Assembly: GCA_032622095.1 (NCBI GenBank)
Contig: CP136061.1
Coordinates: forward strand, 54,695,762 to 54,759,761
Source: Siphonodentalium dalli
Taxonomy: Eukaryota > Mollusca > Scaphopoda > Gadilida > Siphonodentaliidae
Direction of reading: 5' to 3'
Length of the DNA stretch: 64,000 bases
A model generated the notes under the pieces. The model saw nothing but the letters and a program-made list of their open reading frames with translations, did not search any database and was not told the origin of the DNA. Below, in pieces: positions 1 to 12,079 of this stretch. The translations under genes and the position numbers were made by a program. Positions within the stretch are counted from its first letter, which is position 1; each line of letters starts with the position of its first letter.

Positions 1-3000
1 TACACTAAACCACTGCATGGTATACCAATATCACAGGCCCCTGGGGAATCAAAACATACCAATATCCACTAAACCACTGCATAGTATACCAATATCACAG
101 GCCCCTGGGGAATCAAAACATACCAATATACACTAAACCACTGCATGGTATACCAATATCACAGGCCCCTGGGGAATCAAAACATACCAATATCCACTAA
201 ACCACTGCATGGTATACCAATATCACAGGCCCCTGGGGAATCAGAACATACCAATATCCACTAAACCACTGCATGGTATACCAATATCACAGGCCCCTGG
301 GGAATCAAAACATACCAATATCCACTAAACCACTGCATAGTATACCAATATCACAGGCCCCTGGGGAATCAAAACATACCAATATACACTAAACCACTGC
401 ATGGTATACCAATATCACAGGCCCCTGGGGGATCAGAACATACCAATATACACTAAACCACTGGTATACTAGTGATTTCACCAATATCACAGGCCCCTGG
501 GGAATCAAAACATACCAATATACACTAAACCACTGCATGGTATACCAATATCACAGGCCCCTGGGGAATCAAAACATACCAATATACACTAAACCACTGC
601 ATAGTATACCAATATCACAGGCCCCTGGGGAATCAAAACATACCAATATACACTAAACCACTGCATGGCATACCAATATCACAGGCCCCTGGGGAATCAA
701 AACATACCAATATCCACTAAACCACTGCATAGTATACCAATATCACAGGCCCCTGGGGAATCAGAACATACCAATATCCACTAAACCACTGCATGGTATA
801 CCAATATCACAGGCCCCTGGGGAATCAAAACATACCAATATACACTAAACCACTGCATGGTATACCAATATCACAGGCCCCTGGGGAATCAAAACATACC
901 AATATCCACTAAACCACTGCATGGTATACCAATATCACAGGCCCCTGGGGAATCAGAACATACCAATATCCACTAAACCACTGCATGGTATACCAATATC
1001 ACAGGCCCCTGGGGAATCAAAACATACCAATATCCACTAAACCACTGCATAGTATACCAATATCACAGGCCCCTGGGGAATCAAAACATACCAATATACA
1101 CTAAACCACTGCATAGTATACCAATATCACAGGCCCCTGGGGAATCAAAACATACCAATATACACTAAACCACTGCATGGCATACCAATATCACAGGCCC
1201 CTGGGGAATCAAAACATACCAATATCCACTAAACCACTGCATAGTATACCAATATCACAGGCCCCTGGGGAATCAGAACATACCAATATCCACTAAACCA
1301 CTGCATGGTATACCAATATCACAGGCCCCTGGGGAATCAAAACATACCAATATCCACTAAACCACTGCATAGTATACCAATATCACAGGCCCCTGGGGAA
1401 TCAAAACATACCAATATACACTAAACCACTGCATAGTATACCAATATCACAGGCCCCTGGGGAATCAAAACATACCAATATACACTAAACCACTGCATGG
1501 TATACCAATATCACAGGCCCCTGGGGAATCAAAACATACCAATATCCACTAAACCACTGCATAGTATACCAATATCACAGGCCCCTGGGGAATCAAAACA
1601 TACCAATATACACTAAACCACTGCATGGTATACCAATATCACAGGCCCCTGGGGAATCAAAACATACCAATATCCACTAAACCACTGCATGGTATACCAA
1701 TATCACAGGCCCCTGGGGAATCAGAACATACCAATATCCACTAAACCACTGCATGGTATACCAATATCACAGGCCCCTGGGGAATCAAAACATACCAATA
1801 TCCACTAAACCACTGCATAGTATACCAATATCACAGGCCCCTGGGGAATCAAAACATACCAATATACACTAAACCACTGCATAGTATACCAATATCACAG
1901 GCCCCTGGGGAATCAAAACATACCAATATACACTAAACCACTGCATGGCATACCAATATCACAGGCCCCTGGGGAATCAAAACATACCAATATCCACTAA
2001 ACCACTGCATAGTATACCAATATCACAGGCCCCTGGGGAATCAGAACATACCAATATCCACTAAACCACTGCATGGTATACCAATATCACAGGCCCCTGG
2101 GGAATCAAAACATACCAATATCCACTAAACCACTGCATAGTATACCAATATCACAGGCCCCTGGGGAATCAAAACATACCAATATACACTAAACCACTGC
2201 ATAGTATACCAATATCACAGGCCCCTGGGGAATCAAAACATACCAATATACACTAAACCACTGCATGGTATACCAATATCACAGGCCCCTGGGGAATCAA
2301 AACATACCAATATCCACTAAACCACTGCATAGTATACCAATATCACAGGCCCCTGGGGAATCAGAACATACCAATATCCACTAAACCACTGCATGGTATA
2401 CCAATATCACAGGCCCCTGGGGAATCAGAACATACCAATATACACTAAACCACTGGTATACCAATATCACAGGCCCCTGGGGAATCAAAACATACCAATA
2501 TACACTAAACCACTGCATAGTATACCAATATCACAGGCCCCTGGGGAATCAAAACATACCAATATACACTAAACCACTGCATGGTATACCAATATCACAG
2601 GCCCCTGGGGAATCAAAACATACCAATATCCACTAAACCACTGCATGGTATACCAATATCACAGGCCCCTGGGGAATCAGAACATACCAATATCCACTAA
2701 ACCACTGCATGGTATACCAATATCACAGGCCCCTGGGGAATCAAAACATACCAATATCCACTAAACCACTGCATAGTATACCAATATCACAGGCCCCTGG
2801 GGAATCAAAACATACCAATATACACTAAACCACTGCATAGTATACCAATATCACAGGCCCCTGGGGAATCAAAACATACCAATATACACTAAACCACTGC
2901 ATGGCATACCAATATCACAGGCCCCTGGGGAATCAAAACATACCAATATCCACTAAACCACTGCATAGTATACCAATATCACAGGCCCCTGGGGAATCAG

Positions 3001-6000
3001 AACATACCAATATCCACTAAACCACTGCATGGTATACCAATATCACAGGCCCCTGGGGAATCAAAACATACCAATATCCACTAAACCACTGCATAGTATA
3101 CCAATATCACAGGCCCCTGGGGAATCAAAACATACCAATATACACTAAACCACTGCATAGTATACCAATATCACAGGCCCCTGGGGAATCAAAACATACC
3201 AATATACACTAAACCACTGCATGGTATACCAATATCACAGGCCCCTGGGGAATCAAAACATACCAATATCCACTAAACCACTGCATAGTATACCAATATC
3301 ACAGGCCCCTGGGGAATCAGAACATACCAATATCCACTAAACCACTGCATGGTATACCAATATCACAGGCCCCTGGGGAATCAGAACATACCAATATACA
3401 CTAAACCACTGGTATACCAATATCACAGGCCCCTGGGGAATCAAAACATACCAATATACACTAAACCACTGCATAGTATACCAATATCACAGGCCCCTGG
3501 GGAATCAAAACATACCAATATCCACTAAACCACTGCATGGTATACCAATATCACAGGCCCCTGGGGAATCAAAACATACCAATATCCACTAAACCACTGC
3601 ATGGTATACCAATATCACAGGCCCCTGGGGAATCAGAACATACCAATATCCACTAAACCACTGCATGGTATACCAATATCACAGGCCCCTGGGGAATCAA
3701 AACATACCAATATACACTAAACCACTGCATAGTATACCAATATCACAGGCCCCTGGGGAATCAAAACATACCAATATCCACTAAACCACTGCATAGTATA
3801 CCAATATCACAGGCCCCTGGGGAATCAGAACATACCAATATCCACTAAACCACTGCATGGTATACCAATATCACAGGCCCCTGGGGAATCAAAACATACC
3901 AATATCCACTAAACCACTGCATAGTATACCAATATCACAGGCCCCTGGGGAATCAAAACATACCAATATACACTAAACCACTGCATAGTATACCAATATC
4001 ACAGGCCCCTGGGGAATCAAAACATACCAATATACACTAAACCACTGCATGGTATACCAATATCACAGGCCCCTGGGGAATCAAAACATACCAATATCCA
4101 CTAAACCACTGCATAGTATACCAATATCACAGGCCCCTGGGGAATCAGAACATACCAATATCCACTAAACCACTGCATGGTATACCAATATCACAGGCCC
4201 CTGGGGAATCAGAACATACCAATATACACTAAACCACTGGTATACCAATATCACAGGCCCCTGGGGAATCAAAACATACCAATATACACTAAACCACTGC
4301 ATAGTATACCAATATCACAGGCCCCTGGGGAATCAAAACATACCAATATCCACTAAACCACTGCATGGTATACCAATATCACAGGCCCCTGGGGAATCAA
4401 AACATACCAATATCCACTAAACCACTGCATGGTATACCAATATCACAGGCCCCTGGGGAATCAGAACATACCAATATCCACTAAACCACTGCATGGTATA
4501 CCAATATCACAGGCCCCTGGGGAATCAAAACATACCAATATACACTAAACCACTGCATAGTATACCAATATCACAGGCCCCTGGGGAATCAAAACATACC
4601 AATATACACTAAACCACTGGTATACCAATATCACAGGCCCCTGGGGAATCAAAACATACCAATATACACTAAACCACTGGTATACCAATATCACAGGCCC
4701 CTGGGGAATCAAAACATACCAATATAAACTAAACCACTGCATAGTATACCAATATCACAGGCCCCTGGGGAACCGAAACATACCAATATCCACTAAACCA
4801 CTGCATGGTATACCAATATCACAGGCCCCTGGGGAATCAAAACATACCAATATCCACTAAACCACTGCATGGTATACCAATATCACAGGCCCCTGGGGAA
4901 TCAGAACATACCAATATACACTAAACCACTGCATGGTATACCAATATCACAGGCCCCTGGGGAATCAAAACATACCAATATACACTAAACCACTGCATGG
5001 TATACCAATATCACAGGCCCCTGGGGAATCAGAACATACCAATATCCACTAAATCACTGCATGGTATACCAATATCACAGGCCCCTGGGGAATCAAAACA
5101 TACCAATATAAACTAAACCACTGCATAGTATACCAATATCACAGGCCCCTGGGGAATCAAAACATACCAATATACACTAAACCACTGCATGGTATACCAA
5201 TATCACAGGCCCCTGGGGAATCAAAACATACCAATATACACTAAACCACTGGTATACCAATATCACAGGCCCCTGGGGAATCAAAACATACCAATATACA
5301 CTAAACCACTGCATAGTATACCAATATCACAGGCCCCTGGGGAATCAAAACATACCAATATACACTAAACCACTGGTATACCAATATCACAGGCCCCTGG
5401 GGAATCAGAACATACCAATATCCACTAAACCACTGCATGGTATACCAATATCACAGGCCCCTGGGGAATCAAAACATACCAATATCCACTAAACCACTGC
5501 ATGGTATACCAATATCACAGGCCCCTGGGGAATCAAAACATACCAATATACACTAAACCACTGCATGGTATACCAATATCACAGGCCCCTGGGGAATCAA
5601 AACATACCAATATACTCTAAACCACTGTATGGTATACCAATATCACAGGCCCCTGGGGAATCAAAACATACCAATATCCACTAAACCACTGCATGGTATA
5701 CCAATATCACAGGCCCCTGGGGAATCAAAACATACCAATATACACTAAACCACTGCATGGTATACCAATATCACAGGCCCCTGGGGAATCAAAACATACC
5801 AATATACACTAAACCACTGTATGGTATACCAATATCACAGGCCCCTGGGGAATCAAAACATACCAATATACACTAAACCACTGCATGGTATACCAATATC
5901 ACAGGCCCCTGGGGAATCAGAACATACCAATATCCACTAAACCACTGCATGGTATACCAATATCACAGGCCCCTGGGGAATCAGAACATACCAATATACA

Positions 6001-6038
6001 CTAAACCACTGCATGGTATACCAATATCACAGGCCCCT
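1..6038. repeat. Complex satellite array, 64-bp monomer
   Basis: About 95 head-to-tail copies of a 64-bp unit fill the left end and continue beyond the window. Each unit has two half-units that both contain ATACCAATAT, 34 and 30 bp apart, so the monomer may derive from an older unit of about 32 bp. It also contains CCCCTGGGG, a small perfect inverted repeat. Diagnostic variants are TACACT or TCCACT at the start, GCATGG, GCATAG or GCATGGC in the middle, and AATCAA or AATCAG. A 4-bp deletion of GCAT gives 60-bp units, for example near 2451, 3407, 4235, 4615, 4675, 5247 and 5371. Copies differ by only a few bases, so the array is young or actively homogenised. No coding role is seen. Confidence 0.97.
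1495..4235. repeat. Higher-order repeat inside the satellite, 956-bp period
   Basis: Variant monomers recur in a fixed order. The GCATGGCA variant at 1943 recurs at 2899 (956 bp). The 60-bp variant at 2451 recurs at 3407 (956 bp). A GCATAG unit at 1555 recurs at 2511 and 3467 (956 bp each). 956 equals fifteen monomers minus one 4-bp deletion. The following block, 3407 to 4235, is 828 bp or thirteen monomers. Upstream, the GCATGGCA variant at 663, 1175 and 1943 is spaced 8 and 12 monomers apart, so the order there is less regular. Confidence 0.85.
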
Positions 6039-6186
6039 AGTGGTTTAGTGTATAGAGGAAAACAAATTACATATATACACTAAACTGCCGCAGGTAAACC
6101 AATATCACAGTTTCCTGGGAGAAAATAAAATATCAATATACACTAAATCACCAGTATAACAATATCACAGGCCCCTGGGGAACCAA
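6039..6186. repeat. Degenerate right edge of the satellite
   Basis: After the last good monomer the array breaks into diverged pieces. Bases 6036-6053 hold a short inverted piece of the monomer (reverse complement of TATACACTAAACCACTAG). Two poorly conserved units follow, and the last recognisable CAGGCCCCTGGGG is at 6166-6180. Diverged units at an array edge are what unequal exchange leaves behind. Confidence 0.85.
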
Positions 6187-6561
6187 AAATAGGATTTCAA
6201 TAGTTTGAGGACTTTGTTCATCAGTAAACAATACAATATGATCACATTTTGTCTCAAATAAATTTGAGTTGCGTAAGTTATGATATCATATGTAAACGCA
6301 AGTTAGATTTCCATGACTCCATAAATATCTGATATCTATATTAAAATTCATGTTATATCCTGTTAATATACAATATAGTGCACCCAACTGTTTTTTGTTT
6401 TATACTTAATTTTGAATTCCCAAAATATAAATTGTCCAAGATTTGGCTAGTGATGAACCGGATATGGGGAAACCACCATATGCGGATACCCAGTTGTTAA
6501 AATTTACTGTTCTATTTATAGTCTCAAAAGTGATGCAACACTAACAATAATACTTAGTTAC
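6187..6561. other. AT-rich DNA, no feature seen
   Basis: Non-repetitive AT-rich sequence between the satellite and a duplicated segment. No open frame, hairpin or recognised repeat was seen. Confidence 0.5.
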
Positions 6562-6892
6562 GGCACATAGTACATTCATTAAACTGATTTTTTTGTCATA
6601 TAACTGCACAGTATAGTCAAAGTTACGGATTGTAAAGCAAATGATAAATTAATATTATGTTATTATTTTTAGCTGATAATATGATGAACATTTATGATCA
6701 AACAATGAAGATATTTATCCACCGGTAAATTAAGATTTCCCTCGAGACTCGGAGGCCAGCAGGCATGACATAAAAATTTATAATTTACAGTAATGCCCTA
6801 ATTAATCGACTCCTTTATAACCACAGCAGAATTATGGGTAACTTTTCAGGATTTAGACGGAAATATGGCTTGTTGCCATTCATCTGAAAGCT
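6562..6892. repeat. Duplicated 331-bp segment, copy 1
   Basis: Nearly identical to 18962-19292 at a constant offset of 12,400 bp, with only a few substitutions. The segment includes unique-looking flank and runs into the left arm of a family A element. Sequence before GGCACATAG and after the first arm differs between the copies. Confidence 0.9.
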
Positions 6893-7003
6893 CTCCCCGA
6901 GATCTTTCCGATGAATGGCAACAAGCCATATTTCCGACTAAATCCTTAAAAGTTACCCATAATTCTGCTGTGGTTAAGGAGTCGATTAATTAGGGCATTA
7001 CTG
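6788..7003. mobile_element. Family A palindromic MITE, copy A1
   Basis: Full-length near-perfect inverted repeat, CAGTAATG at one end and CATTACTG at the other, flanked by TA. The terminus CAGT with a TA target fits Tc1/mariner or pogo-type non-autonomous elements. Both arms share the variant CTAATTAATC. No protein is encoded. Confidence 0.93.
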
Positions 7004-7005
7004 TA

Positions 7006-8247
7006 GACTGAATTACATCATAAATATGTCAAGCATTCAATGACAATCTGTCTGAGCATGCGCGCTGACCGTGTTGTACACTGCCGGACCGGAATCTATT
7101 TTAGTTATATCAAAGGACAGCCGTCGGCCTTTGATAAGAACTTGAAACTTAAGTTGAGACTACGTTGTTCAGTCTGCATGCTTCTTTTCAATTGGCTGGA
7201 ATATTTTTTGAGCTACATGTCATCTACTTTAATACTGAATTGAAAGTTTGTTATTTTCACAATTCAAAATGCCATGCGCTATAATCTGTGTGGGGCATTC
7301 AACCACAAGGTTGCCAATCTATTCTCAATGGTGCATATGGCGAAGTCAGCAGTCTATTTTCGGTACACAATTTAATTGATATCAAAGTCACCCAATGTTT
7401 ATCATTACACTTTACTGTTTATCCATGTTTTATGGTGCCCACATCAGAATGAGCAATGGGGGATGCCACAGTGTCCTGGGCCCGCAAACAAGGTACCCTG
7501 CCTTGCTCACCGGAAGCTTATATTCTGCTAATGATGAACAGACAGTCTGCCATCTGAGCAGTTTTAGCCAGTCCAAAATAAAAATAGTATAAATAAAATT
7601 GTAGACAACCCTGAATCTCATGAATTGCTTACACCATTGAGTCCACCTATAAAGCACAACATGTGCAACTAAATTGCACATACAGTCGTGACCAGGTTAT
7701 TTGTTTATATAATCATTGACAGTGTCATTGTTGTCAGCGAGAGGTACCGGATTCCTCTGAGTTCGCGGCAGGCGCACGAATTACTATAATTTACAGATTC
7801 CCGCGTAAAATTTTAGCATTATATGCATATCACAAAATTTCCCGGACTATGTATAGGTTATATCAATCAATAATGATCTCTTGGACTGAAGAATCATAGT
7901 TGTGGTATGTCCGTCAAAATTGGGAGGCATAGAACCTGTCAAAAAAATCAAATTGGCCTATTCAGATGTAAAATATTGACCATACTTAACAAAGTTACCA
8001 TTACTTACACTGTACAACAACTAAAACAACAGTTCATCTTTCTCGCTTTGCTGCATGGAAAGCGGAAACAATCGGCATGCCATAACGGCAGGATATTTTG
8101 CTGATGCTGATTGTAAACAGATAACCTGAATATCGACTGATTGCCATTCCAATTAATCTGTTAATTGCTAGTTTTGGCCCATCAATTTGCTTGTCCTGCA
8201 CAAACAATAGCTGTTCCACCATGCACCACTAGAATAATCAAGAAGTA
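7006..8247. other. Mixed unique sequence, nothing firm
   Basis: Short open frames exist but none shows a recognisable domain, codon pattern or splice context. No repeat family of this window was recognised here. Confidence 0.4.
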
Positions 8248-8459
8248 CAGTAATGCTCTAAATAATCGACTCCTTAACCACAGCAGAATTATGGGTAACT
8301 TTTCAGGATTTAGTCGGAAATATGGCTTGTTGCGATTCGTCGGAAAGCTCTCCCGAGAGCTTTCCGATGTATGGCAACAAGCCATATTTCCGACTAAATC
8401 CTTAAAAGTTACCCATATTTATGCTGTGGTTAAGTAGTCGATTATTTAGGGCATTACTG
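8248..8459. mobile_element. Family A palindromic MITE, copy A2
   Basis: Full-length fold-back flanked by TA, about 212 bp, with centre CTCCCGAGAG. The right arm has several private changes near its end. Confidence 0.93.
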
Positions 8460-9008
8460 TATCCTGAATTCAGTTGGAAACCATTCCTAGATTATAATGC
8501 ATCCAGGATTATGACAATATTTTTTGCAGACTGTGTGAAATGGTTTATATCACAGACATCAGGTCTGTTATAATACCGATAGTGGAAGATGTACGATAGA
8601 AGATGCAGGCTCACATTGTAAGTGTCTCGTGGTGGAAGGGAATTAATCTAGATAATGTAAATGGAAGTATGATGATATTGGTATTAGAACCCTGATCAGC
8701 GATATATGGGCCAGTAAATGGAACCATCAAAGGGCAGGAAATGGTGGGTCCCATGAGATTAATAAGAGAGATAACAGCTGACAGGGATATTCATTTTATG
8801 ATTTAACCCTCCGATGATCGAAAGGATTCTTCCATTCAGTTCTCGAGCGGGTGACAAATCTCAATATCTCCATCGACAGCGGGCGACAACTGACTATATA
8901 GTGTTGTGTTGATTATCTAAACATATTATACCAGATTTCAGCTGCCTGCCGTTAAGTTTCTGTATTCTATTATATATTTTGGAACTTCTGTATGTGTGTT
9001 ATATACTC

Positions 9009-9245
9009 GAAAACTTTTTGACCAATCCGACTCGAATATGGTATGTAGGCCTACTTTGATCCGGAACAATATGGGCGGGTCAAACTTCACGTGCGACCGT
9101 GTCCTTGACCTCACTCATATATGTTTCTGATTTGGCTAAAATTTGGTATGTAGGCCTGGTGTGATCCCGGGAACAATATGGGCAGGTCCAATTTCACATG
9201 CGACTGTCCTTGACCTTGACCTTGCTCATATACGCTCATATAGGC
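9009..9245. repeat. Tandem pair of about 110-bp repeats
   Basis: Two adjacent diverged units share GGTATGTAGGCCT, GAACAATATGGGC and TGACC segments in the same order. This looks like an old internal tandem repeat of a larger dispersed element. No terminal structure was seen. Confidence 0.75.
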
Positions 9246-9362
9246 AAGTTTCTGGAGCGATCAAACAATAGTTTATCCAGACACTGTATAATCTAACCAG
9301 ACAGAGGCGATCACAAAGATATGCCTAAATAGCCTGGACAAATTCAGGCACGTGCATCAGCT

Positions 9363-9383
9363 AGTATATATATATATATATAT
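9363..9383. repeat. TA microsatellite
   Basis: Uninterrupted run of alternating T and A, about ten dinucleotides. Confidence 0.9.
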
Positions 9384-9410
9384 CTTCTTTTGATTATTTA
9401 GTCTTGATAG

Positions 9411-9590
9411 ATATCATGTTAGATTTCACCATCATGCCAGTTATTATAACATTTTAGATTCTATTATCATATTCATAATGTTTTAACTTGATATGGTGTT
9501 AGATTTCACCATCATGCCAGTTATTATAAAGATTCTATTATGATATTGATTGTTTTATCTTTATATTGTGTCAGATTTCCACCATCACGC
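9411..9590. repeat. Three diverged direct repeats of 72-80 bp
   Basis: AGATTTCACCATCATGCCAG begins at 9421 and at 9501 (80 bp apart), and a related AGATTTCCACCATCACGCCA begins at 9573. The third copy coincides with the left edge of an exon-like segment, and the two upstream copies look like decayed duplicates of that edge. Confidence 0.75.
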
Positions 9591-9664
9591 CACCCGCTAG
9601 TCCGTTCAGTGTAAATAACATGCAGGGTGACAATTTTCGAATCGCAGGAGCTAGCGACGAAGAT
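9575..9664 (+). CDS. Candidate internal coding exon, unidentified
   Basis: A 90-nt segment of higher GC than its surroundings sits between a T-rich tract ending in TCAG (9571-9574) and a consensus donor GTGAGT (9665-9670). Read in phase 0 it is open for 30 codons: ISTITPPASPFSVNN in the first half and MQGDNFRIAGASDED in the second. I do not recognise the protein. The composition (Pro/Ser/Thr then acidic) resembles a disordered linker of a large protein. Partial copies of its acceptor side lie 72 and 152 bp upstream. No neighbouring exon is established. An open 90-nt frame with splice-like edges can arise by chance in 64 kb, so this remains a candidate. Confidence 0.3.
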
Positions 9665-9761
9665 GTGAGTAAAAATCGCTGCTGCCATCTTAATCTGCTA
9701 CTTGTACTCTGCTTAACGTCACAGAGCTCAGGGCTGCAATGATTAACATTTTTACAATGTA

Positions 9762-9971
9762 CAGTAATGTCCTAAATAATCGACTCCTTAACCACAGCAG
9801 AATTATGGGTAATTTTTCAGGATTTAGTTGGAATATGGCTTGTTGCCATTCATCAGAAAGCTCACTGAGAGCTTTCCGATGAATGGCAACAAGCCATATT
9901 TCTGACTAAATCCTGAAAAATCACCCATAATTCTGCTGTGGTTAAGGAGTTGATTATTTAGGGCATTACTG
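9762..9971. mobile_element. Family A palindromic MITE, copy A3
   Basis: Full-length fold-back flanked by TA, centre CTCACTGAGAG. Both arms carry ATTTTTCAGG in place of the usual ACTTTTCAGG. Confidence 0.93.
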
Positions 9972-9991
9972 TAAAACACTTCATGGTTAAT

Positions 9992-10175
9992 TCTCAGGTT
10001 ATGCAACTTATCTTCTGCTAATTAGGTGATATAGAAACTGAACAGAAGGGAAAAAGTAACTAAAAACAATGTTAATTTGAGACTATAGATACTTCCCAGA
10101 AGATGAGGCCTTTAATAGCAGAATGAGGTCCCGTGTGGGATAGCATCACTAAATTCATCCTCTGGGTTTGTCCCC
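9992..10175. mobile_element. Family B element fragment, copy B1
   Basis: Partial copy with the internal part GAAACTGAACAGAAGGG, the GATGAGGCCT box and one GCAGAATGAGG hairpin module. The closest relative is 22274-22496. One end is missing. Confidence 0.75.
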
Positions 10176-10297
10176 AATGGCGCCTGCATGATCTGATTCC
10201 ACTGAATTGAGACAGCAGTGTCATCAGTTTTAAAATGAAGAAATTTGTTCTGATATGATTAATGTTTAGCTCTCGATGATATGGAACTATGAATTTA

Positions 10298-10549
10298 TTA
10301 ACTCTTCCATGACGAGCATCCTGATTTTTCGCGAAAACCCTGTGCCATTGCATTCTCTAAAATATATATGCAAGTCTCCCATAGAGAGCCTCACATATAT
10401 AAAAAAATGAATTGGCCTATTAAACTATATTTACATTGATCTTGTAAGCCAGTGCATTCTCCCTATGGGAGACTCGCATGTATAAAAGAATGGACTGGCA
10501 TAGGATCTTTAATGCTGCACCAGCGCAGCTCCCATCATAAAAGGGTTTA
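10298..10549. mobile_element. Family C piggyBac-like MITE, copy C1
   Basis: Begins TTAACTCTTCCATGA and ends CATAAAAGGGTTTAT. Contains two tandem modules that each pair TGCATTCTC with TATATAAG-type arms, so each can fold on itself. The right target site has decayed. Confidence 0.8.
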
Positions 10550-10662
10550 TACAGACAATGGATTGAGATTGATCATTGCAGCCGGACACTGAGCCTCATT
10601 ATTAACATTGCATACAATATAATAATTACTCTAATCTTATAAATATCAGTCAGTATGTCGTA

Positions 10663-10873
10663 CAGTAATGCCCTATATAATCGACTCCTTAACCACAGCA
10701 GAATTATGGGTAACTTTTCAGGATTTAGTCGGAAATATGACTTGTTGCCATTCAATGGAAAGCTCTCAGTCAGCTTTCCGATGAATGGCAACAAGTCATA
10801 TTTCCGACTAAATCCTGAAAAGTTACCCATAATTATTCTGTGGTTAAGGAGTCGATTATTTAGGGCATTACAG
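10663..10873. mobile_element. Family A palindromic MITE, copy A4
   Basis: Full-length fold-back in a family J unit. Both arms carry ATATGACTTGTTG where other copies have ATATGGCTTGTTG. The right terminus has mutated to CATTACAG. Confidence 0.92.
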
Positions 10874-10999
10874 TATTTCAATCATTTAACATTCATATAA
10901 ACAGCCCTCTAACACTTACATGCAATATCTCGACTGCTACATTCTACTGAAGCAACATATTCTAATGAATCGTTCCAGCATCTCTACTGAGCTTCATTA

Positions 11000-11495
11000 T
11001 TAACCCTTTATATACTGAATGGATTCTCCTGCTCAGTTATAAAAGTATACATTGGAATGGTCTATTATTCATCTGGAGGGATGTTCATAAAATAAGAGCT
11101 GATGACAGATAATGGAAAGTGAAGAAGGAATCCTATTCATTGGTGGGAAATGTTCAGATGGTAAGTTCACCAAATGACAATAAATGACATTACTGTCATT
11201 TGTTTAACTTATTATATGAACATTTTCTACAGAATAACTACAGTAATGCCCTAAATAATTGACTCCTTAACCACAGCAGAATTATGGGTATTTTTCAGGA
11301 TTTAGTCGGAAATATGGCTTGTTGCCATTCATTGGAAAGCTCTCCCCGAGAGCTTTCCGATGAATGGCATCAAGCCATATTTCCGACTAAATCCTGAAAA
11401 GTTAACCACAATTCTGCTGTGGTTAAGGATTAAGGAGTCGATTATTTAGGGCATTACTGTACTTGTCAATGAGTATTTATTATAGAAAGGGTTAA
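11000..11495. mobile_element. Family E piggyBac-like element, copy E1 (interrupted)
   Basis: TTAACCCTTTATATACTGAA at the left and TTATAGAAAGGGTTAA at the right. TTAA is present at both ends and only once at the same place in sister family J units. An internal hairpin pairs GGAAATGTTCAGA with TATGAACATTTTC. Family A copy A5 sits inside at 11241-11459. Confidence 0.85.
11241..11459. mobile_element. Family A palindromic MITE, copy A5
   Basis: Full-length fold-back nested in E1 and flanked by TA. A short TTAAGGA duplication lengthens the right arm. Confidence 0.93.
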
Positions 11496-12079
11496 CATCC
11501 ATGTAATATAATGATTACGCTATCAGACAGCATGGCATAATATACAGAGTTACCATTCTTCTAAACAGCTCTCGAACAGTTACTTGAAACGTCTCAACTG
11601 CTATTAAAATTCTACTGAAGCAGCATATATTCTTATGAATTATTCCAGCATCTCTACTGAGCTTCATTATTAACATATATACAACATAACAATTACATCC
11701 CCTGTATAAGTGGTCCTGCTAATTTATTATGATGTTGGTGAGTCCCACTGGTATATCTTTAATGTTGGTGGGGCAAATTAAGTGATGCTGTTGATAAAAT
11801 GTTAAAATGATAATTTTCTTGGTCTTTGACTAAACCGATCAATTTAAAGAAAAGCTAGTGTCTGCATGAAACATTCAAGAACATAAATGTAAACACCAAA
11901 CCGTTCCATCAATCATAAATAATAGCATGGGAAAATGAGAATAATTAAAATTGACTAATAATTGAGATATTATTATCTTATTTATTATTATTCGCAAAGA
12001 GATTTGTCCCCTGATGTTTGACTTATTTTATTTTAGCCAAATACATTAAAATTACCAACAATGTGAAATAACAGTACTT
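11496..12079. other. AT-rich spacer, no gene
   Basis: The first 220 bp continue the family J tandem unit. The rest is AT-rich with no recognised repeat or coding signal. Confidence 0.5.

Larger units (their letters stand above)
10590..11720. repeat. Tandem units of about 200 bp, split by transposons (family J)
   Basis: CTGAGC(C/T)TCATTATTAAC appears near 10591, 10987 and 11659, followed by related AT-rich sequence and, in units 1 and 2, by ACATTCTACTGAAGCA-like and TCTCTACTGAGCTTC boxes. Unit 1 is split by family A copy A4 and unit 2 by family E copy E1. A weaker relative occurs near 12517-12600. Uninterrupted units serve as empty sites for the insertions in their neighbours. Confidence 0.75.

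Noticed and set aside
4545-4742. Minus-strand 65-codon frame with three identical 20-residue repeats
   Set aside because: It exists only because three neighbouring satellite monomers are 60 bp long. It has no start context or conservation beyond the satellite.
1-6186. CRISPR-like array appearance of regular repeats
   Set aside because: Units are contiguous with no unique spacers, and the context is eukaryotic.
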